Shown here in pieces: positions 7,294-16,266 of a stretch of DNA of 64,000 nucleotides (the stretch's first letter is position 1; each line of letters starts with the position of its first letter). The stretch spans positions 17,632 through 81,631 of the forward strand of contig NZ_KB891102.1 of the NCBI RefSeq assembly GCF_000373365.1. The letters are read 5' to 3'. The notes under the pieces are model-generated. The model was not told the origin of the DNA, ran no database searches, and saw only the letters and a program-made list of their open reading frames with translations. Position numbers and translations under genes: made by a program. This DNA comes from Parafrankia discariae. Lineage in GTDB: Bacteria; Actinomycetota; Actinomycetes; Frankiales; Frankiaceae.

Positions 7294-10221
7294 TTAGCCG
7301 GACGCGGCGGTGAGGCTGTCTGCGCGGCGGTGGTGGTGCCGGCGGAGGTCGTCCTGCGCCGTCTTTCCGTGCTCGTCACTGAGCCAGCGGGCGAAGCACA
7401 GGTGCCACTCCCCCCGGACCGCCCGCGGGATCTGCGAGTAGGCGACATCCCGGACGAAGACATGCCGGAACTCGTAACGTGGGTCGGGGTCGGCGACGGT
7501 CGGTACCTGCCGCAGCACACCCCGCCGTTCGAGGTACTCCAGCTCCCACAGGACGTCCTCGCGGGTCAGCTCGCACTCGGCCGCGACCGGCGCGGCCCAG
7601 ATCGTCGCGCCGAACACCGCTGCGCCCTGCAGGACCAGGCGGCTGCGTGGCGGCAGGGTGTCCAGCCACGCGGCGATCACACCGTGAACCGTGCGCGGGA
7701 TCGACACCATCGCGGCGACCGGGCCGACCGGACCGGCGCTGTCAATCGTCAGCGCCGGGGACGCGCCGGCGCCGTCGGCGCCCTGGGCCGCTCTGAGCAT
7801 CTCGACGAGGGCGATCGCGAACAGCGGATTGCCGCCCACCTTCGCGACCGTCGCGCACTCGTGGGCCGCGGGCCCGGGGCCCTCCTCCGCGGCGGACGGC
7901 CGCCCCGTGGACGCCGGGCGCAACCCGTACCGCACCGCCAGGTCGACCATCAGCTGCTGGACGGCGTCCGGGGAAAGCTGGTCGAGGGACATCGTCGTCG
8001 CGTCACGCTTGCCGCCGGCCCAGAACGGCCGCCGTTCGAGCAGGTCCGGCCGGGCGCTGGCGACGACGAGCAGCGGAACGTGGCCCAACTGCTCGTCGAG
8101 CACCTCCAGGAAGTCCAGCAGCCGGTCGTCCCCGCGATGCAGGTCCTCGACGACGAGCACCGTCGGGGCCACCGCCGCGAACCGCCCGAGCGCGCGGCGC
8201 CAGGCCGCGAGTACGCCCGACCCGTCCGCGCCGCCCGGCCAGGAGGGGTCCAGCAGCGGGACCAGTTCGGCCGCCAGCCGCCGCGCGGCGCCGAGGGGGG
8301 CGCCGGTCATCCCGACCGCGGCCGCGAGCTTCGTCACCGCCAGGTCACGGGTGTCGTCCTCGGTGATCCCCGCCCAGGTGCGGGCGACGTCGGCCAGCAC
8401 CTCGAACGGACCGCTCGGGAACCTCCCGATCCGGCCGTGCAGGAACTGGACGGCGCTCGGGCCGGCCGCGTCGCCGGCCTCCCGGCAGAACTCCCACAGC
8501 AGCCGGCTCTTGCCGATGCCCGGCTCGCCGAAGATCGTCACCAACCGTGACCGGCGGCGGCGGCCGGTCTCGGCGAGCAGCCGGTGCAGCAGCTCCTTCT
8601 CATGTTCCCGCTCGAGGAAGGGCACGTGGAGCGTCCCCTCACCGCCTGTCGGACCGGCCCCGAACGCGGTCTCCAGCCCACCCGAGCGCACCGCCACCAC
8701 ACCGCCGACACCCCGGCCGTGCTCATCCGTCAGGGCATGGGTGAAGGCTCCGTCGGAGGCCGCCCTGGTCGCCTCGCAGACCCGTAGCTCCCCCCGGGGC
8801 ACAGCGGCCAGCAGGCGCATGCACCGGCCGGTGACGTCCCCCGACATCCCCGCGGAGGCCGGCGACGCCGCGGCCGCCGGCGTGGCCTGGCTGAGGGTCG
8901 CGAGGACCTCTCCGGTGGTGACGGCCATCCGCAGGTCGTACTGCCCGGCTCCGCACGCGGACGCCTCGGCCGACGCGGCGACGGCCCGCCGGATCGCCAG
9001 GCCCGCGCGTACGGCGCGTTCGGCGTCGTCCTCCCGGGTGCGGGGCAGACCGAAGACCGCGATCCACACCGAGCCGAGGGCGGTGTGGACCTCACCGCCG
9101 AAACGGGCGGTCTCAGCCCGGACCGTGGCGGTGACGGCCCGCAGGATCCGGTCGGCGTCCTCCGGGTCGGAGAGCTCCGAGCTCCCGGACCCGATCTCGA
9201 GGCGGCCGGCGAGGACGCTGACCCATTTCCGGGCGGAGCGCATGCCCGGGGCCAGGGCGGGGACGGCCTCCACCGCGGACGGCCTCACACCGCCGTCGCC
9301 GGCGGCCGCGACACCACGGCTCACGGCGAACGCTCCGCGGTCCCTGCCGGCACCGCGGTCCCTGCCGGCCCAGCTGTCCCTGCCGGCACCGCCACCCGTG
9401 ATGGCACCGCTACCCGTGATCAGACGACCCGGGGTGAGAAGCGCGCCGTGACGGGAGGTGAGCGCGGCCGTCGACCGCGGGGTCAACCAGGGTTCGTGGT
9501 CCAGGATCGCGCGTTCCAGCCGCTGCAGCTCATGCCCGGGATCGAGACCGAGCTGGTCGACAAGGGCACCCCGGGTTCGCCGGTAGCGTTCGAGCGCGTC
9601 GGCCTGCCGGCCGCAGCGGTAGAGCGCCAGCATCAGCAGCCCGGTCAGCCGTTCCCGGAGCGGGGTCGCCTCGACAGCCGCCTCCAGCTCGGGCACGAGC
9701 TCCTGGTGGTGGCCGAGGGCAAGCTGCGCCTGCGCCCAGTCCTCGAAGGTCACCATGCGCGCGCTGTCCAGGGCGGCGACCTCCGGCCAGGCCAGGCCCT
9801 CCTCCACCAGGTCGGCCAGCGCGGGCCCGCGCCAGTGACCGAGCGCGGCCGCCAGGGTCGCGGCCGCGGCGGCCCACGAACCGGCGGCGAGCTCCGTCCG
9901 GCCACGCGCGCTCAGATCCTGGAAGGCGGGCAGGTCCACCTGGTCGGTGCGGACGCTGAGCTGATAGCCGGGGGGCCGGGTCAGCACGTCCGCCCCGCCG
10001 CTCAGCGTCCGGCGCAGGCCGGCCACCGCGTTCTGCACCATTTTGCGCGCGGTCACCGGGGGGTCCTGGTCCCAGAGGGCCCGCAGCAACCTGCTGGTGG
10101 CCACCGCCGTGTTCGGATACAGGAGCAGGAAGCCGAGCGTGGCGCGCTGGTGGACACCGGGTACGACGATGGGCTGGCCGTCCCGGATCACTTCCAGCGG
10201 CCCCAGCACGTGGAATCGCAC
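7294..10221 (-). CDS. SARP-family regulator with cyclase-like and AAA ATPase domains
   Basis: Large transcriptional regulator, 975 residues. Order: OmpR-type winged-helix DNA-binding domain (1 to about 95), bacterial transcriptional activation domain (about 100-245), a Gly/Arg-rich repetitive linker (about 265-300), a class III nucleotidyl-cyclase homology domain (about 335-460), and an AAA/STAND ATPase with Walker A GEPGIGKSR (about 563) and Walker B VLVVEDLH. The cyclase-like domain looks catalytically dead: the metal-binding Asp positions are Arg (LAGRL for FADL) and Ser (LGSVW for IGDAV). SARPs activate polyketide clusters, so this is the probable pathway activator of the adjacent AHBA/PKS genes, on the same strand and just upstream. 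Start: GTG 10221 with a GAAGG site nine bases away. Confidence 0.88.
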   Translation of the reverse strand: MRFHVLGPLEVIRDGQPIVVPGVHQRATLGFLLLYPNTAVATSRLLRALWDQDPPVTARKMVQNAVAGLRRTLSGGADVLTRPPGYQLSVRTDQVDLPAFQDLSARGRTELAAGSWAAAAATLAAALGHWRGPALADLVEEGLAWPEVAALDSARMVTFEDWAQAQLALGHHQELVPELEAAVEATPLRERLTGLLMLALYRCGRQADALERYRRTRGALVDQLGLDPGHELQRLERAILDHEPWLTPRSTAALTSRHGALLTPGRLITGSGAITGGGAGRDSWAGRDRGAGRDRGAFAVSRGVAAAGDGGVRPSAVEAVPALAPGMRSARKWVSVLAGRLEIGSGSSELSDPEDADRILRAVTATVRAETARFGGEVHTALGSVWIAVFGLPRTREDDAERAVRAGLAIRRAVAASAEASACGAGQYDLRMAVTTGEVLATLSQATPAAAASPASAGMSGDVTGRCMRLLAAVPRGELRVCEATRAASDGAFTHALTDEHGRGVGGVVAVRSGGLETAFGAGPTGGEGTLHVPFLEREHEKELLHRLLAETGRRRRSRLVTIFGEPGIGKSRLLWEFCREAGDAAGPSAVQFLHGRIGRFPSGPFEVLADVARTWAGITEDDTRDLAVTKLAAAVGMTGAPLGAARRLAAELVPLLDPSWPGGADGSGVLAAWRRALGRFAAVAPTVLVVEDLHRGDDRLLDFLEVLDEQLGHVPLLVVASARPDLLERRPFWAGGKRDATTMSLDQLSPDAVQQLMVDLAVRYGLRPASTGRPSAAEEGPGPAAHECATVAKVGGNPLFAIALVEMLRAAQGADGAGASPALTIDSAGPVGPVAAMVSIPRTVHGVIAAWLDTLPPRSRLVLQGAAVFGATIWAAPVAAECELTREDVLWELEYLERRGVLRQVPTVADPDPRYEFRHVFVRDVAYSQIPRAVRGEWHLCFARWLSDEHGKTAQDDLRRHHHRRADSLTAASG
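9338..9418. repeat. Degenerate tandem repeats encoding the SARP linker
   Basis: Imperfect direct repeats of the type tccctgccggcaccgc and acccgtgatggcaccgct. They encode an Ala/Gly/Arg/Asp-rich flexible linker between the activation domain and the cyclase-like domain. Probably slippage-derived. Confidence 0.7.
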
Positions 10222-10785
10222 TCTGTACTGCCTTCTGCGCGCGGAACGGCCCGCGGGCCCGGCCGGACGGCCCGACCGTGGCTGTGGGGATGTTCCTTGA
10301 CCGGCTTGCGGGGAAGGGCGACGTCTCGATCCAACCGTTCGCTCCGTGCGCGCGGCCGCCCGAGGGGGAATGTCAACCGGCCGGGCATCGCCGGCCGGGC
10401 AGGCGGCGGCGCTAGCGACAGGTCGCGCCGTTGACCCGCTCGCAGTCCAGATAAATACGGCGAGTCAGGAACAGATCACCGCACACGTGGGGAAGTCTAG
10501 GCGGCACAGTGAGTGGCTGTCCACAGCGCCCGCGGGGGAGGACCGCGCCGCAGGCCGGCGGGGCCACGGCTCGGCGCGGCGCGCCGCCCGAGCCGTCCAG
10601 CGCCCCACCTCGCCGGATACCGGGACCGGAAAATTCCCTGTGCGGAAAGGGAAGAGAAGGCGGCCGAAGGACGTCCTAGGTGAGCGGAGTGACGCGGGCC
10701 CGCGGCGCAGGGGCCCGCGTGAGGCGTGCCCTCCGGCCGGAGGCGCGAGTGGTCGCGGGAGACTCCCGGCGAGAGGAGACCTTGG
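10222..10785. promoter_or_regulatory. Divergent intergenic region, SARP / flavin reductase
   Basis: About 560 bases without a convincing gene; open frames here have shadow-like Arg/Ala/Gly composition. It must hold promoters for the minus-strand SARP and the plus-strand reductase. A TTGACC at 10431 followed about 17 bases later by AATACG in a locally AT-richer stretch (10441-10470) is a possible plus-strand promoter, but the match is weak. Confidence 0.35.
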
Positions 10786-11298
10786 ATGGTCAACGCCCAG
10801 CTGACCGCCGTCGACGCCGCGGCGGTCGACCGGCGCCTGCTGCGCACGACGTTCGGCTGTTTCCCCAGCGGCGTCACCGCCGTGTGCGGGCTCGCCGGCC
10901 GGGAGCCGGTCGGGATGGCGGTGAGCTCGTTCACCTCGGTCTCGCTGGACCCGCCGCTGGTCTCGGTGTGCGTGGCGAACTCGTCCAGCACCTGGCCCCG
11001 GCTGCGGGTGCTCGACCGGCTGGGGGTCAGTGTCCTCGGTGAGGCCCACGACCTGGCGGCGCGCCAGCTGGCCGCCCGCGACGGCGACCGGTTCGCCGGC
11101 ATGGACCTGACCTCGACCGCCGGCGGCGCCCTGTTCGTCGCCGGGTCGGCGGCGACGCTCGAATGCGAACTGGTCAGCGAGCTGCCCGCCGGCGACCACC
11201 TGATCGCGCTGCTGCGGATCCACGCGCTGGACTCCGACGCGAACGTCACCCCGCTGGTCTTCCACGGCAGCCGGTTCCGGCAGCTGACCAGTATCTGA
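10786..11298 (+). CDS. Flavin reductase-like FMN-binding protein
   Basis: A 170-residue protein of the HpaC/flavin reductase-like split-barrel fold: FGCFPSGVTAVCG at the start, then the FMN-binding block GMAVSSFTSVSLDPPLVSVCV, and a C-terminal strand DHLIALLRIHAL. Such proteins use NAD(P)H to supply reduced FMN/FAD to a partner monooxygenase, or act as the reductase half of two-component halogenases and hydroxylases. No partner is in the window, but PKS clusters often carry one, so a tailoring role is possible. Start: ATG 10786, preceded by GAGAGGAGA at good spacing; an in-frame ATG 60 bases upstream has no ribosome site. It converges with the TetR gene, leaving 16 bases between stops. Confidence 0.85.
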   Translation: MVNAQLTAVDAAAVDRRLLRTTFGCFPSGVTAVCGLAGREPVGMAVSSFTSVSLDPPLVSVCVANSSSTWPRLRVLDRLGVSVLGEAHDLAARQLAARDGDRFAGMDLTSTAGGALFVAGSAATLECELVSELPAGDHLIALLRIHALDSDANVTPLVFHGSRFRQLTSI

Positions 11299-11314
11299 TC
11301 CGCCCGGCGGGCCG

Positions 11315-12013
11315 TCAGCGGCGGGCGGGCCGCCAGGTTCGCATGGCCTCGTCGAGGTCGGTGTGGGCGAGAGCGGGCCGCGGCAGCGGGGTGGGCCCGT
11401 CGCGCCGGGGGCGCAGGCCGTCGAGCAGGATGGTGAGGTAACGCCGCCACAGGCGCGGGTCGGTCTGGCGGCTGTACTCGGCGACCGCCCCGATCATCAT
11501 CTGGATCAGCGCGATGTCGGTCATCTCGATGTCCGCGCGCAGGTGGCCGTCGGCCTGGGCGCGCGCCACGAGCTGGCCGACGACCGGGCCCAGGCGCTCG
11601 CGTGAGGCGGCGATGCGGTCGCGGCCGTACGTGGAGCTGACCATGATCTCGTAGAGGCCGCGATCGGTGGCCAGGGCCTCGATCGTGAAGATCAGGAAGT
11701 CGACCAGGGCCGTCCAGGAGTCGGCCTGGGCCGCGGCGCCCTCGGCGCGGGTCACCATGTGGTCGATCTTTTCCTCGAACAGGGCCTCGACCAGGTGCTC
11801 CCGACTGGGGAACCGGCGGTAGACCGTGCCGATGCCGAGCTCGGCGTGCCGAGCGATGTCGTCGAGCGTCGTCTCGAGGCCTCGCTCGGCGAACAGCTCC
11901 CTGGCCGCGGCCAGGATGCGCCGGCGGTTGCGTTCCGCGTCGCGGCGCAGCGGCCGCTCAGCCGCCACCGGTCCGGCCGGGTCGGCCGGACCGGCTTCTG
12001 GTGTGAGGGTCAC
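11315..12013 (-). CDS. TetR-family repressor, likely of the adjacent MFS exporter
   Basis: A 232-residue TetR regulator. The N-terminal helix-turn-helix covers about residues 28-75, with TTLDDIARHAELGIGTVYRRFPSREHLVEALF as the recognisable core (interrupted here only for description). The C-terminal ligand-binding domain has no obvious specificity. GTG start at 12013. It diverges from the MFS exporter gene, and the 130-base space between them contains two perfect palindromes (12054-12070 and 12102-12116) of matching sequence. That is the classic layout of a TetR protein controlling itself and an efflux pump until the exported compound binds it. If the pump serves the AHBA-derived product, that product could be the inducer (inference). 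Confidence 0.9.
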   Translation of the reverse strand: MTLTPEAGPADPAGPVAAERPLRRDAERNRRRILAAARELFAERGLETTLDDIARHAELGIGTVYRRFPSREHLVEALFEEKIDHMVTRAEGAAAQADSWTALVDFLIFTIEALATDRGLYEIMVSSTYGRDRIAASRERLGPVVGQLVARAQADGHLRADIEMTDIALIQMMIGAVAEYSRQTDPRLWRRYLTILLDGLRPRRDGPTPLPRPALAHTDLDEAMRTWRPARR

Positions 12014-12053
12014 CTTACGAATCTACCACGAGATCGGAGTCACACTCTCCACT

Positions 12054-12116
12054 TGGAGGATGATCCTCCACTTTGCGTTAGCGTTCCCCTCGAGCAAAAG
12101 TGGAGGAAGTTCCTCC
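12054..12116. promoter_or_regulatory. Twin palindromic operators between tetR and MFS genes
   Basis: Two perfect inverted repeats with a one-base centre. Site 1 (12054-12070) is TGGAGGATGATCCTCCA; site 2 (12102-12116) is GGAGGAAGTTCCTCC. They share the consensus GGAGGA-W-G-W-TCCTCC and their centres are 50 bases apart, roughly five helical turns. They sit where the two divergent promoters must lie, so they are the best candidates for TetR binding sites. The sequence between them also carries an outer inverted pair, CCTCCACTTT and AAAGTGGAGG. Confidence 0.8.
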
Positions 12117-12145
12117 GATCCTTTCGCCTGAGGGGAACCACGCCC

Positions 12146-13693
12146 ATGACCACCACCAGCCACGACGCCACTGGCCTCGTGACCAGCGGAGCCCGACCCC
12201 CCGACCCGATCCCCACGCCCCGGGCGGGCGGGTCCGAGGCGGCCAACCCACACCACGCCCGCCGCTGGCTGGTTCTGGGCGTGCTCGCCGTCGCGCAGCT
12301 GATGGTGATCCTCGACGCGACGATCGTGAACATCGCGCTGCCCTCCGCCCAGCGGGACCTGGGCTTCTCCAACGACGCCAGGCAGTGGGTCGTCACCGCG
12401 TACGCCCTGGCCTTCGGCAGCCTGCTGCTGCTCGGCGGGCGCGTCGCCGACCTGTTCGGCCGCAAGCGGACCCTGCTGGTCGGGCTGGCCGGCTTCGCGG
12501 TCGCGTCCGCGGTCGGTGGCGCGGCGACCAGCTTCGGCATGCTGGTGGTCGCGCGCGCCACCCAGGGCGTGTTCGGCGCGCTGCTCGCCCCCGCCGTCCT
12601 CGCCCTGCTGACGACGACCTTCACCGACGCGCGGGAACGCGCCCGGGCGTTCGGCATCTACAGCGCCGTCGCCATCGTCGGCGGCGCCGTGGGGCTGCTG
12701 CTCGGCGGTGTCCTCACCCAGTACCTGGACTGGCGCTGGTGCCTGTACGTGAACCTCGGGTTCGCGGTCCTGGCCCTCGCCGGCGGCGCCGCGCTGCTGC
12801 ACCACACGCCCAGCGACGACCGTCCCCACCTCGACCTCCCCGGCACGCTCACCGTCTCGGCCAGCCTGTTCGCCATCGTCTACGGGTTCGCCAACGCCGA
12901 GACCCACTCCTGGTCCGCCCTCGGCACCTGGGGCTGCCTGGTCGCCGGCGCCGTGCTGCTGGCGGTCTTCGTCGTGCTGCAGACGCGGGTCGCCCACCCG
13001 CTGCTGCCGATGCGGGTCCTGCTCGACCGCAACCGCGCCGCCGCGTACCTCACGGTCTTCGCCGTCGGCATCGGCATGTTCGGGATCTTCCTGTTCCTCA
13101 CCTACTACCTGCAGCAGAACCTCGGCTTCTCGCCGATCCGCAGCGGTCTGGCCTTCCTGCCCATGGTCGCCGCGGTGATGATCACCGCGACCACCGCGAC
13201 CAGCCTCCTGCTCCCCCGCGTCGGCGCCCGCCTGATGATCAGCGGCGGCATGCTCGCCGCCGCCGGCGGCATGCTCTGGCTCACCGCGCTGGACGTCGAC
13301 AGCACCTACCTGGCCGACATCCTGCCGGCCCTCGTGGTCATCGGCCTGGGCCTCGGCCTCGCCACGTCACCGGCGATGAACGCCGCCACCAGCGGCGTCG
13401 AGCCCCGCGACGCCGGCGTCGCCTCGGCGACGGTCAACACCGCCCAGCAGGTCGGCGGCTCCATCGGCACCGCGCTGCTGAGCACCATCGCCGCCAGCGC
13501 CACCAGCGACTACCTGCACGGCCGCACGCCCACCGCGGACGTCCTCGCCGCGGCCTCGGTGCACAGCTACACCACCGCGTTCGCCTGGGGCGCGGCCATC
13601 CTCGCGGTCGGCGGGATCATCTGCGGCCTGCTGGCGCGCCCCGGCGTCCCGGAGGCCGGCGAGGCCACCGCGCAGGCGGCACCGCACCTCTGA
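12146..13693 (+). CDS. MFS drug exporter, DHA2 (14-TMS) family
   Basis: A 515-residue proton-driven efflux protein. The DHA2 signature LDATIVNIALP lies in the first membrane segment and GGRVADLFGRKR forms the conserved loop 2-3. About 14 hydrophobic segments follow, and the internal loop MNAATSGVEPRDAGVASATVNTA (quoted in parts) is typical of the family. Chosen start is ATG 12146, after a GAGGGG site; the frame is open far upstream but that part overlaps the divergent repressor. Because the repressor and twin palindromes adjoin it, substrate-induced export is likely. It may give self-resistance to the product of the neighbouring PKS cluster; substrate unknown. Confidence 0.9.
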   Translation: MTTTSHDATGLVTSGARPPDPIPTPRAGGSEAANPHHARRWLVLGVLAVAQLMVILDATIVNIALPSAQRDLGFSNDARQWVVTAYALAFGSLLLLGGRVADLFGRKRTLLVGLAGFAVASAVGGAATSFGMLVVARATQGVFGALLAPAVLALLTTTFTDARERARAFGIYSAVAIVGGAVGLLLGGVLTQYLDWRWCLYVNLGFAVLALAGGAALLHHTPSDDRPHLDLPGTLTVSASLFAIVYGFANAETHSWSALGTWGCLVAGAVLLAVFVVLQTRVAHPLLPMRVLLDRNRAAAYLTVFAVGIGMFGIFLFLTYYLQQNLGFSPIRSGLAFLPMVAAVMITATTATSLLLPRVGARLMISGGMLAAAGGMLWLTALDVDSTYLADILPALVVIGLGLGLATSPAMNAATSGVEPRDAGVASATVNTAQQVGGSIGTALLSTIAASATSDYLHGRTPTADVLAAASVHSYTTAFAWGAAILAVGGIICGLLARPGVPEAGEATAQAAPHL

Positions 13694-13805
13694 GACCAGC
13701 GGGGCGAACCGGTCACCGCGCGACGGATTGGTTGCTCGCGAGCGCTACCGCGACGGACGATCGGAAGGTTGGCGCCGCCCGCGCCCACGCGGGGGGAGAA
13801 CGCGA

Positions 13806-15389
13806 ATGCCGACCGTGCCCGGGGACGCCACGCACGAGGGACCCGCCGCGCGGCGGCAGGTCCTGCTCACCTGCCTGGCCGCGATGTTCGCGACCACCTT
13901 CACCGCGACGCTGCTCACCGTCTCGTTGCGGACGGTGGCCGACGACCTCGGTTCCAGCACCGGGGTGGTCTCCTGGGCGGTCACCGGTTCGCTGTTCGCC
14001 CTCGCGGTGGCCATGCCCATCCTCGGTCGGATCGGCGACATCCGGGGCCACCGGCGGACGTTCCTGATCGGTACGACCCTCGCCGTCGTGTTCTCGCTGG
14101 CGACCGGGCTCGCGTGGGACGCCGCGTCGCTGATCGGATTCCGCATCATCGCCCAGCTCGCGGGATCGGCGACGATCCCGGCGTCGTTCGCGATGCTGTT
14201 CGCGGTCTTCCCGCCGCAGGAACGGGTGCGTCCCTCGGCGTGGGCGTCGGGAGTGCTGTCCGGGGCGGCGGTGACCGGTCTCGCCGTCGGCGGGCTGATC
14301 ATCGACGCCGTCGGGTGGCGGGCGGTGTTCTTCATCCAGGCCGGGATCGCGGTCATCCCGCTGGTCGCGGCGGTCCGGGTGCTGCCACCGGACCGGGGCG
14401 GGCAGCGCCGCCCGCTGGACCGCACCGGCGCGGTGGTGCTGGCCGCCGCCGTCTTCGCGCTCACCTTCGGGGTGAACCGGGCGGCGGCGTGGGGGCCGCG
14501 GCCGGTCGTGATCGCGCTGCTCGTCGCGGTGATCCCACTGTTCTGGCTGCTCACCGTGGTCGAGCGGCGCAGCGCCGACCCGGTCGTCCCGATGGAGCTG
14601 CTGGCCAGCCGGGATGTCCGCACCGCCGGGCTGACCTCGTTCCTGGTCTCCGCGGCGCACCTGGGGAACTTCCTGGTGACCCCGCTGCTGCTGGAGGGGG
14701 TCTTCGGCCTGTCGGTGGCTCTGACCTCGGTGGTGACGATGTGCCGCACGCTGTCGATCGCGCTGGCCGCGCCGTCGGCGGGCTGGGTGGGCACCAGGAT
14801 CGGGCCGCGCGCGCTCGCCTCGACCGCCGGCGCGGGTTACATGATCGCACTGATCGTGATGGCCTTCGGTACCCGCTCCGATGCGCTGTGGCTGGTCATC
14901 ATCGGCCTGATCGGCAGCGGCCTGGCCTTCGGGCACGCGCAGCCGCCGCTGATCGTGCTCGCCAGCAACGCCGTGCCAGAGGGCAGTTTCGGGCTGGTCA
15001 CCTCCCTGCAGCAGACGGCGGGCCAGATCGGCGGCGTCGTCGGCACGAGCCTGCTGTCCGCGGTCGTCACCGACACTCTGCGCCCCGGGCCGTTCGCCGC
15101 CGCCTACCTGATCGCCGCGGGGTTCGCCCTGCTGGGCGGGGCGACGGTCCTGCTGGGCTCACGGCGCGCCGCCACGCCCCCGGATCCGGGTTCGGGCGAG
15201 GCCGCGGCGACCGGCATCGCGCAGGCCCGCCGCGGGCCCGCCGCCCGGTTGGCTCTCGCCGTCCGCCGCGACCCCGGGCAGGCGGCTCGGCGCGCCCAGC
15301 AGGTGGGCCAGCGCGACCCCGGCGATGCTCTCCGCCGCGAGCAGGCCGACCAGCACGACCAGCTGGAAACGCGCCGCCTGCCCGGGTGA
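13806..15389 (+). CDS. MFS transporter, second drug-exporter-like protein
   Basis: A 527-residue MFS protein related to QacA/EmrB-type exporters. About 14 hydrophobic segments are seen from FTATLLTVSLRTVADDL through the last near FALLGGATVLLG, and IGDIRGHRRTFLIG is the loop 2-3 motif. Start ATG 13806 follows a GGGGGGAG site. Beyond the last membrane segment the frame runs on for about 75 hydrophilic Arg/Gln/Asp-rich residues, and this tail lies antisense to the 3' end of the next gene (231-base overlap). Either the tail is real low-value sequence or an earlier stop has been lost. Same strand as the DHA2 exporter, 112 bases downstream; co-transcription is possible. Confidence 0.85.
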   Translation: MPTVPGDATHEGPAARRQVLLTCLAAMFATTFTATLLTVSLRTVADDLGSSTGVVSWAVTGSLFALAVAMPILGRIGDIRGHRRTFLIGTTLAVVFSLATGLAWDAASLIGFRIIAQLAGSATIPASFAMLFAVFPPQERVRPSAWASGVLSGAAVTGLAVGGLIIDAVGWRAVFFIQAGIAVIPLVAAVRVLPPDRGGQRRPLDRTGAVVLAAAVFALTFGVNRAAAWGPRPVVIALLVAVIPLFWLLTVVERRSADPVVPMELLASRDVRTAGLTSFLVSAAHLGNFLVTPLLLEGVFGLSVALTSVVTMCRTLSIALAAPSAGWVGTRIGPRALASTAGAGYMIALIVMAFGTRSDALWLVIIGLIGSGLAFGHAQPPLIVLASNAVPEGSFGLVTSLQQTAGQIGGVVGTSLLSAVVTDTLRPGPFAAAYLIAAGFALLGGATVLLGSRRAATPPDPGSGEAAATGIAQARRGPAARLALAVRRDPGQAARRAQQVGQRDPGDALRREQADQHDQLETRRLPG

Positions 15390-16007
15390 GGCCCCGCCGA
15401 ACAGCGCTCCGACGAACGCGCCGGGCAGGGTGACCAGCCCGACGGTGCGGGTCTGGTCGAGCGCGGGGACCAGCGCCTCGGAGACGCTGTCGCGCGCGAT
15501 GTCCAGGCATGCCCGCCGCGGCGTCGCGCCGAGCGCGAGCCAGCCCTCGACCTCCTCCCACCGCAGCCGGAGCCCCTGGGCCAGCCGCCGCCCGGTGAGC
15601 GTGCAGGACGTCATCGTCCCGCCGACGAGGCTGCCGGTGAGCGCGATCAGGTTCCGGGTGGACGGCTCGAGCGCGCCGACCGCGAAGACCACGCCCATCG
15701 GCAGGCCGGCCCCGACCACGCAGGAGACGAGGACCGCCCGGCCGGCGGGCGCGAGCTCGGTGAGCCGGCGGGCCGCCGTCCCCACCGCCGCGGTGAGCAT
15801 GAGCACGACGACGATCACCGTGGTCGGCGGGGCCGCGAAGACCCCGCGCAGGGCCAGGCCTATGAGCGTGAGCTGGATCGCGGCGCGCAGCGAGGCGGTG
15901 AGGACGTCGCGGCGCCGGCCGACCCGGGCCCAGGTGAGCGCGCCCACGGCGAGCGCCAGCAGGAGCAGGAGCCCCGCACCGAGACGCAGGTCCGCGTGAT
16001 TACCCAC
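15159..16007 (-). CDS. FetB-family (UPF0014) ABC permease
   Basis: About 282 residues, with seven or so hydrophobic segments. The conserved family core is present: LTSLRAA-type IQLTLIGLAL, the cytoplasmic block with NLIALTGSLVGGTMTS, GATPRRACLDIARDSVSEALVPALDQTRTVGLVTLPG (cited piecewise) and LFGGASPGQAARFQLVVLVGLL. E. coli FetB pairs with ATPase FetA for metal (iron) export; no fetA is next to it here. I chose GTG 16007, just before the first membrane segment, because the region further upstream lacks protein-like composition; no good ribosome site was found, so the start is uncertain. The C-terminal 45 residues are low-complexity and overlap the tail of the convergent MFS gene. Confidence 0.8.
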   Translation of the reverse strand: MGNHADLRLGAGLLLLLALAVGALTWARVGRRRDVLTASLRAAIQLTLIGLALRGVFAAPPTTVIVVVLMLTAAVGTAARRLTELAPAGRAVLVSCVVGAGLPMGVVFAVGALEPSTRNLIALTGSLVGGTMTSCTLTGRRLAQGLRLRWEEVEGWLALGATPRRACLDIARDSVSEALVPALDQTRTVGLVTLPGAFVGALFGGASPGQAARFQLVVLVGLLAAESIAGVALAHLLGAPSRLPGVAADGESQPGGGPAAGLRDAGRRGLARTRIRGRGGAP

Positions 16008-16266
16008 CGGTGGACAGCGGCGGTTCCGCGGCGGGCGGGTGCGGTCGGGCCATCCCGGCAGTGTCCCGCATCCCGGCCCGCGGCGGCGGCCTGAAATCCT
16101 GCGTACCGACCACCGACGGTCCGCGGATACGTCACCTGGCCGACCGGGCTTCGTTTCCAGGTCTTTGCGACACCGCTGAAGGTTCCGCCTATCCTTGACA
16201 GGTCGATGGTGGTTCCCGTTGTGCCCTGCCGCCCTGCCCGCCACCCGCTGGGGAGATCGCGACCAC

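Noticed and set aside
7294-10221. Cyclase-like domain as an active adenylate cyclase
   Set aside because: Both metal-binding aspartates are missing.
13728-13805. Longer N-terminus for the second MFS transporter
   Set aside because: Upstream codons are Arg-rich, and a strong ribosome site precedes ATG 13806.
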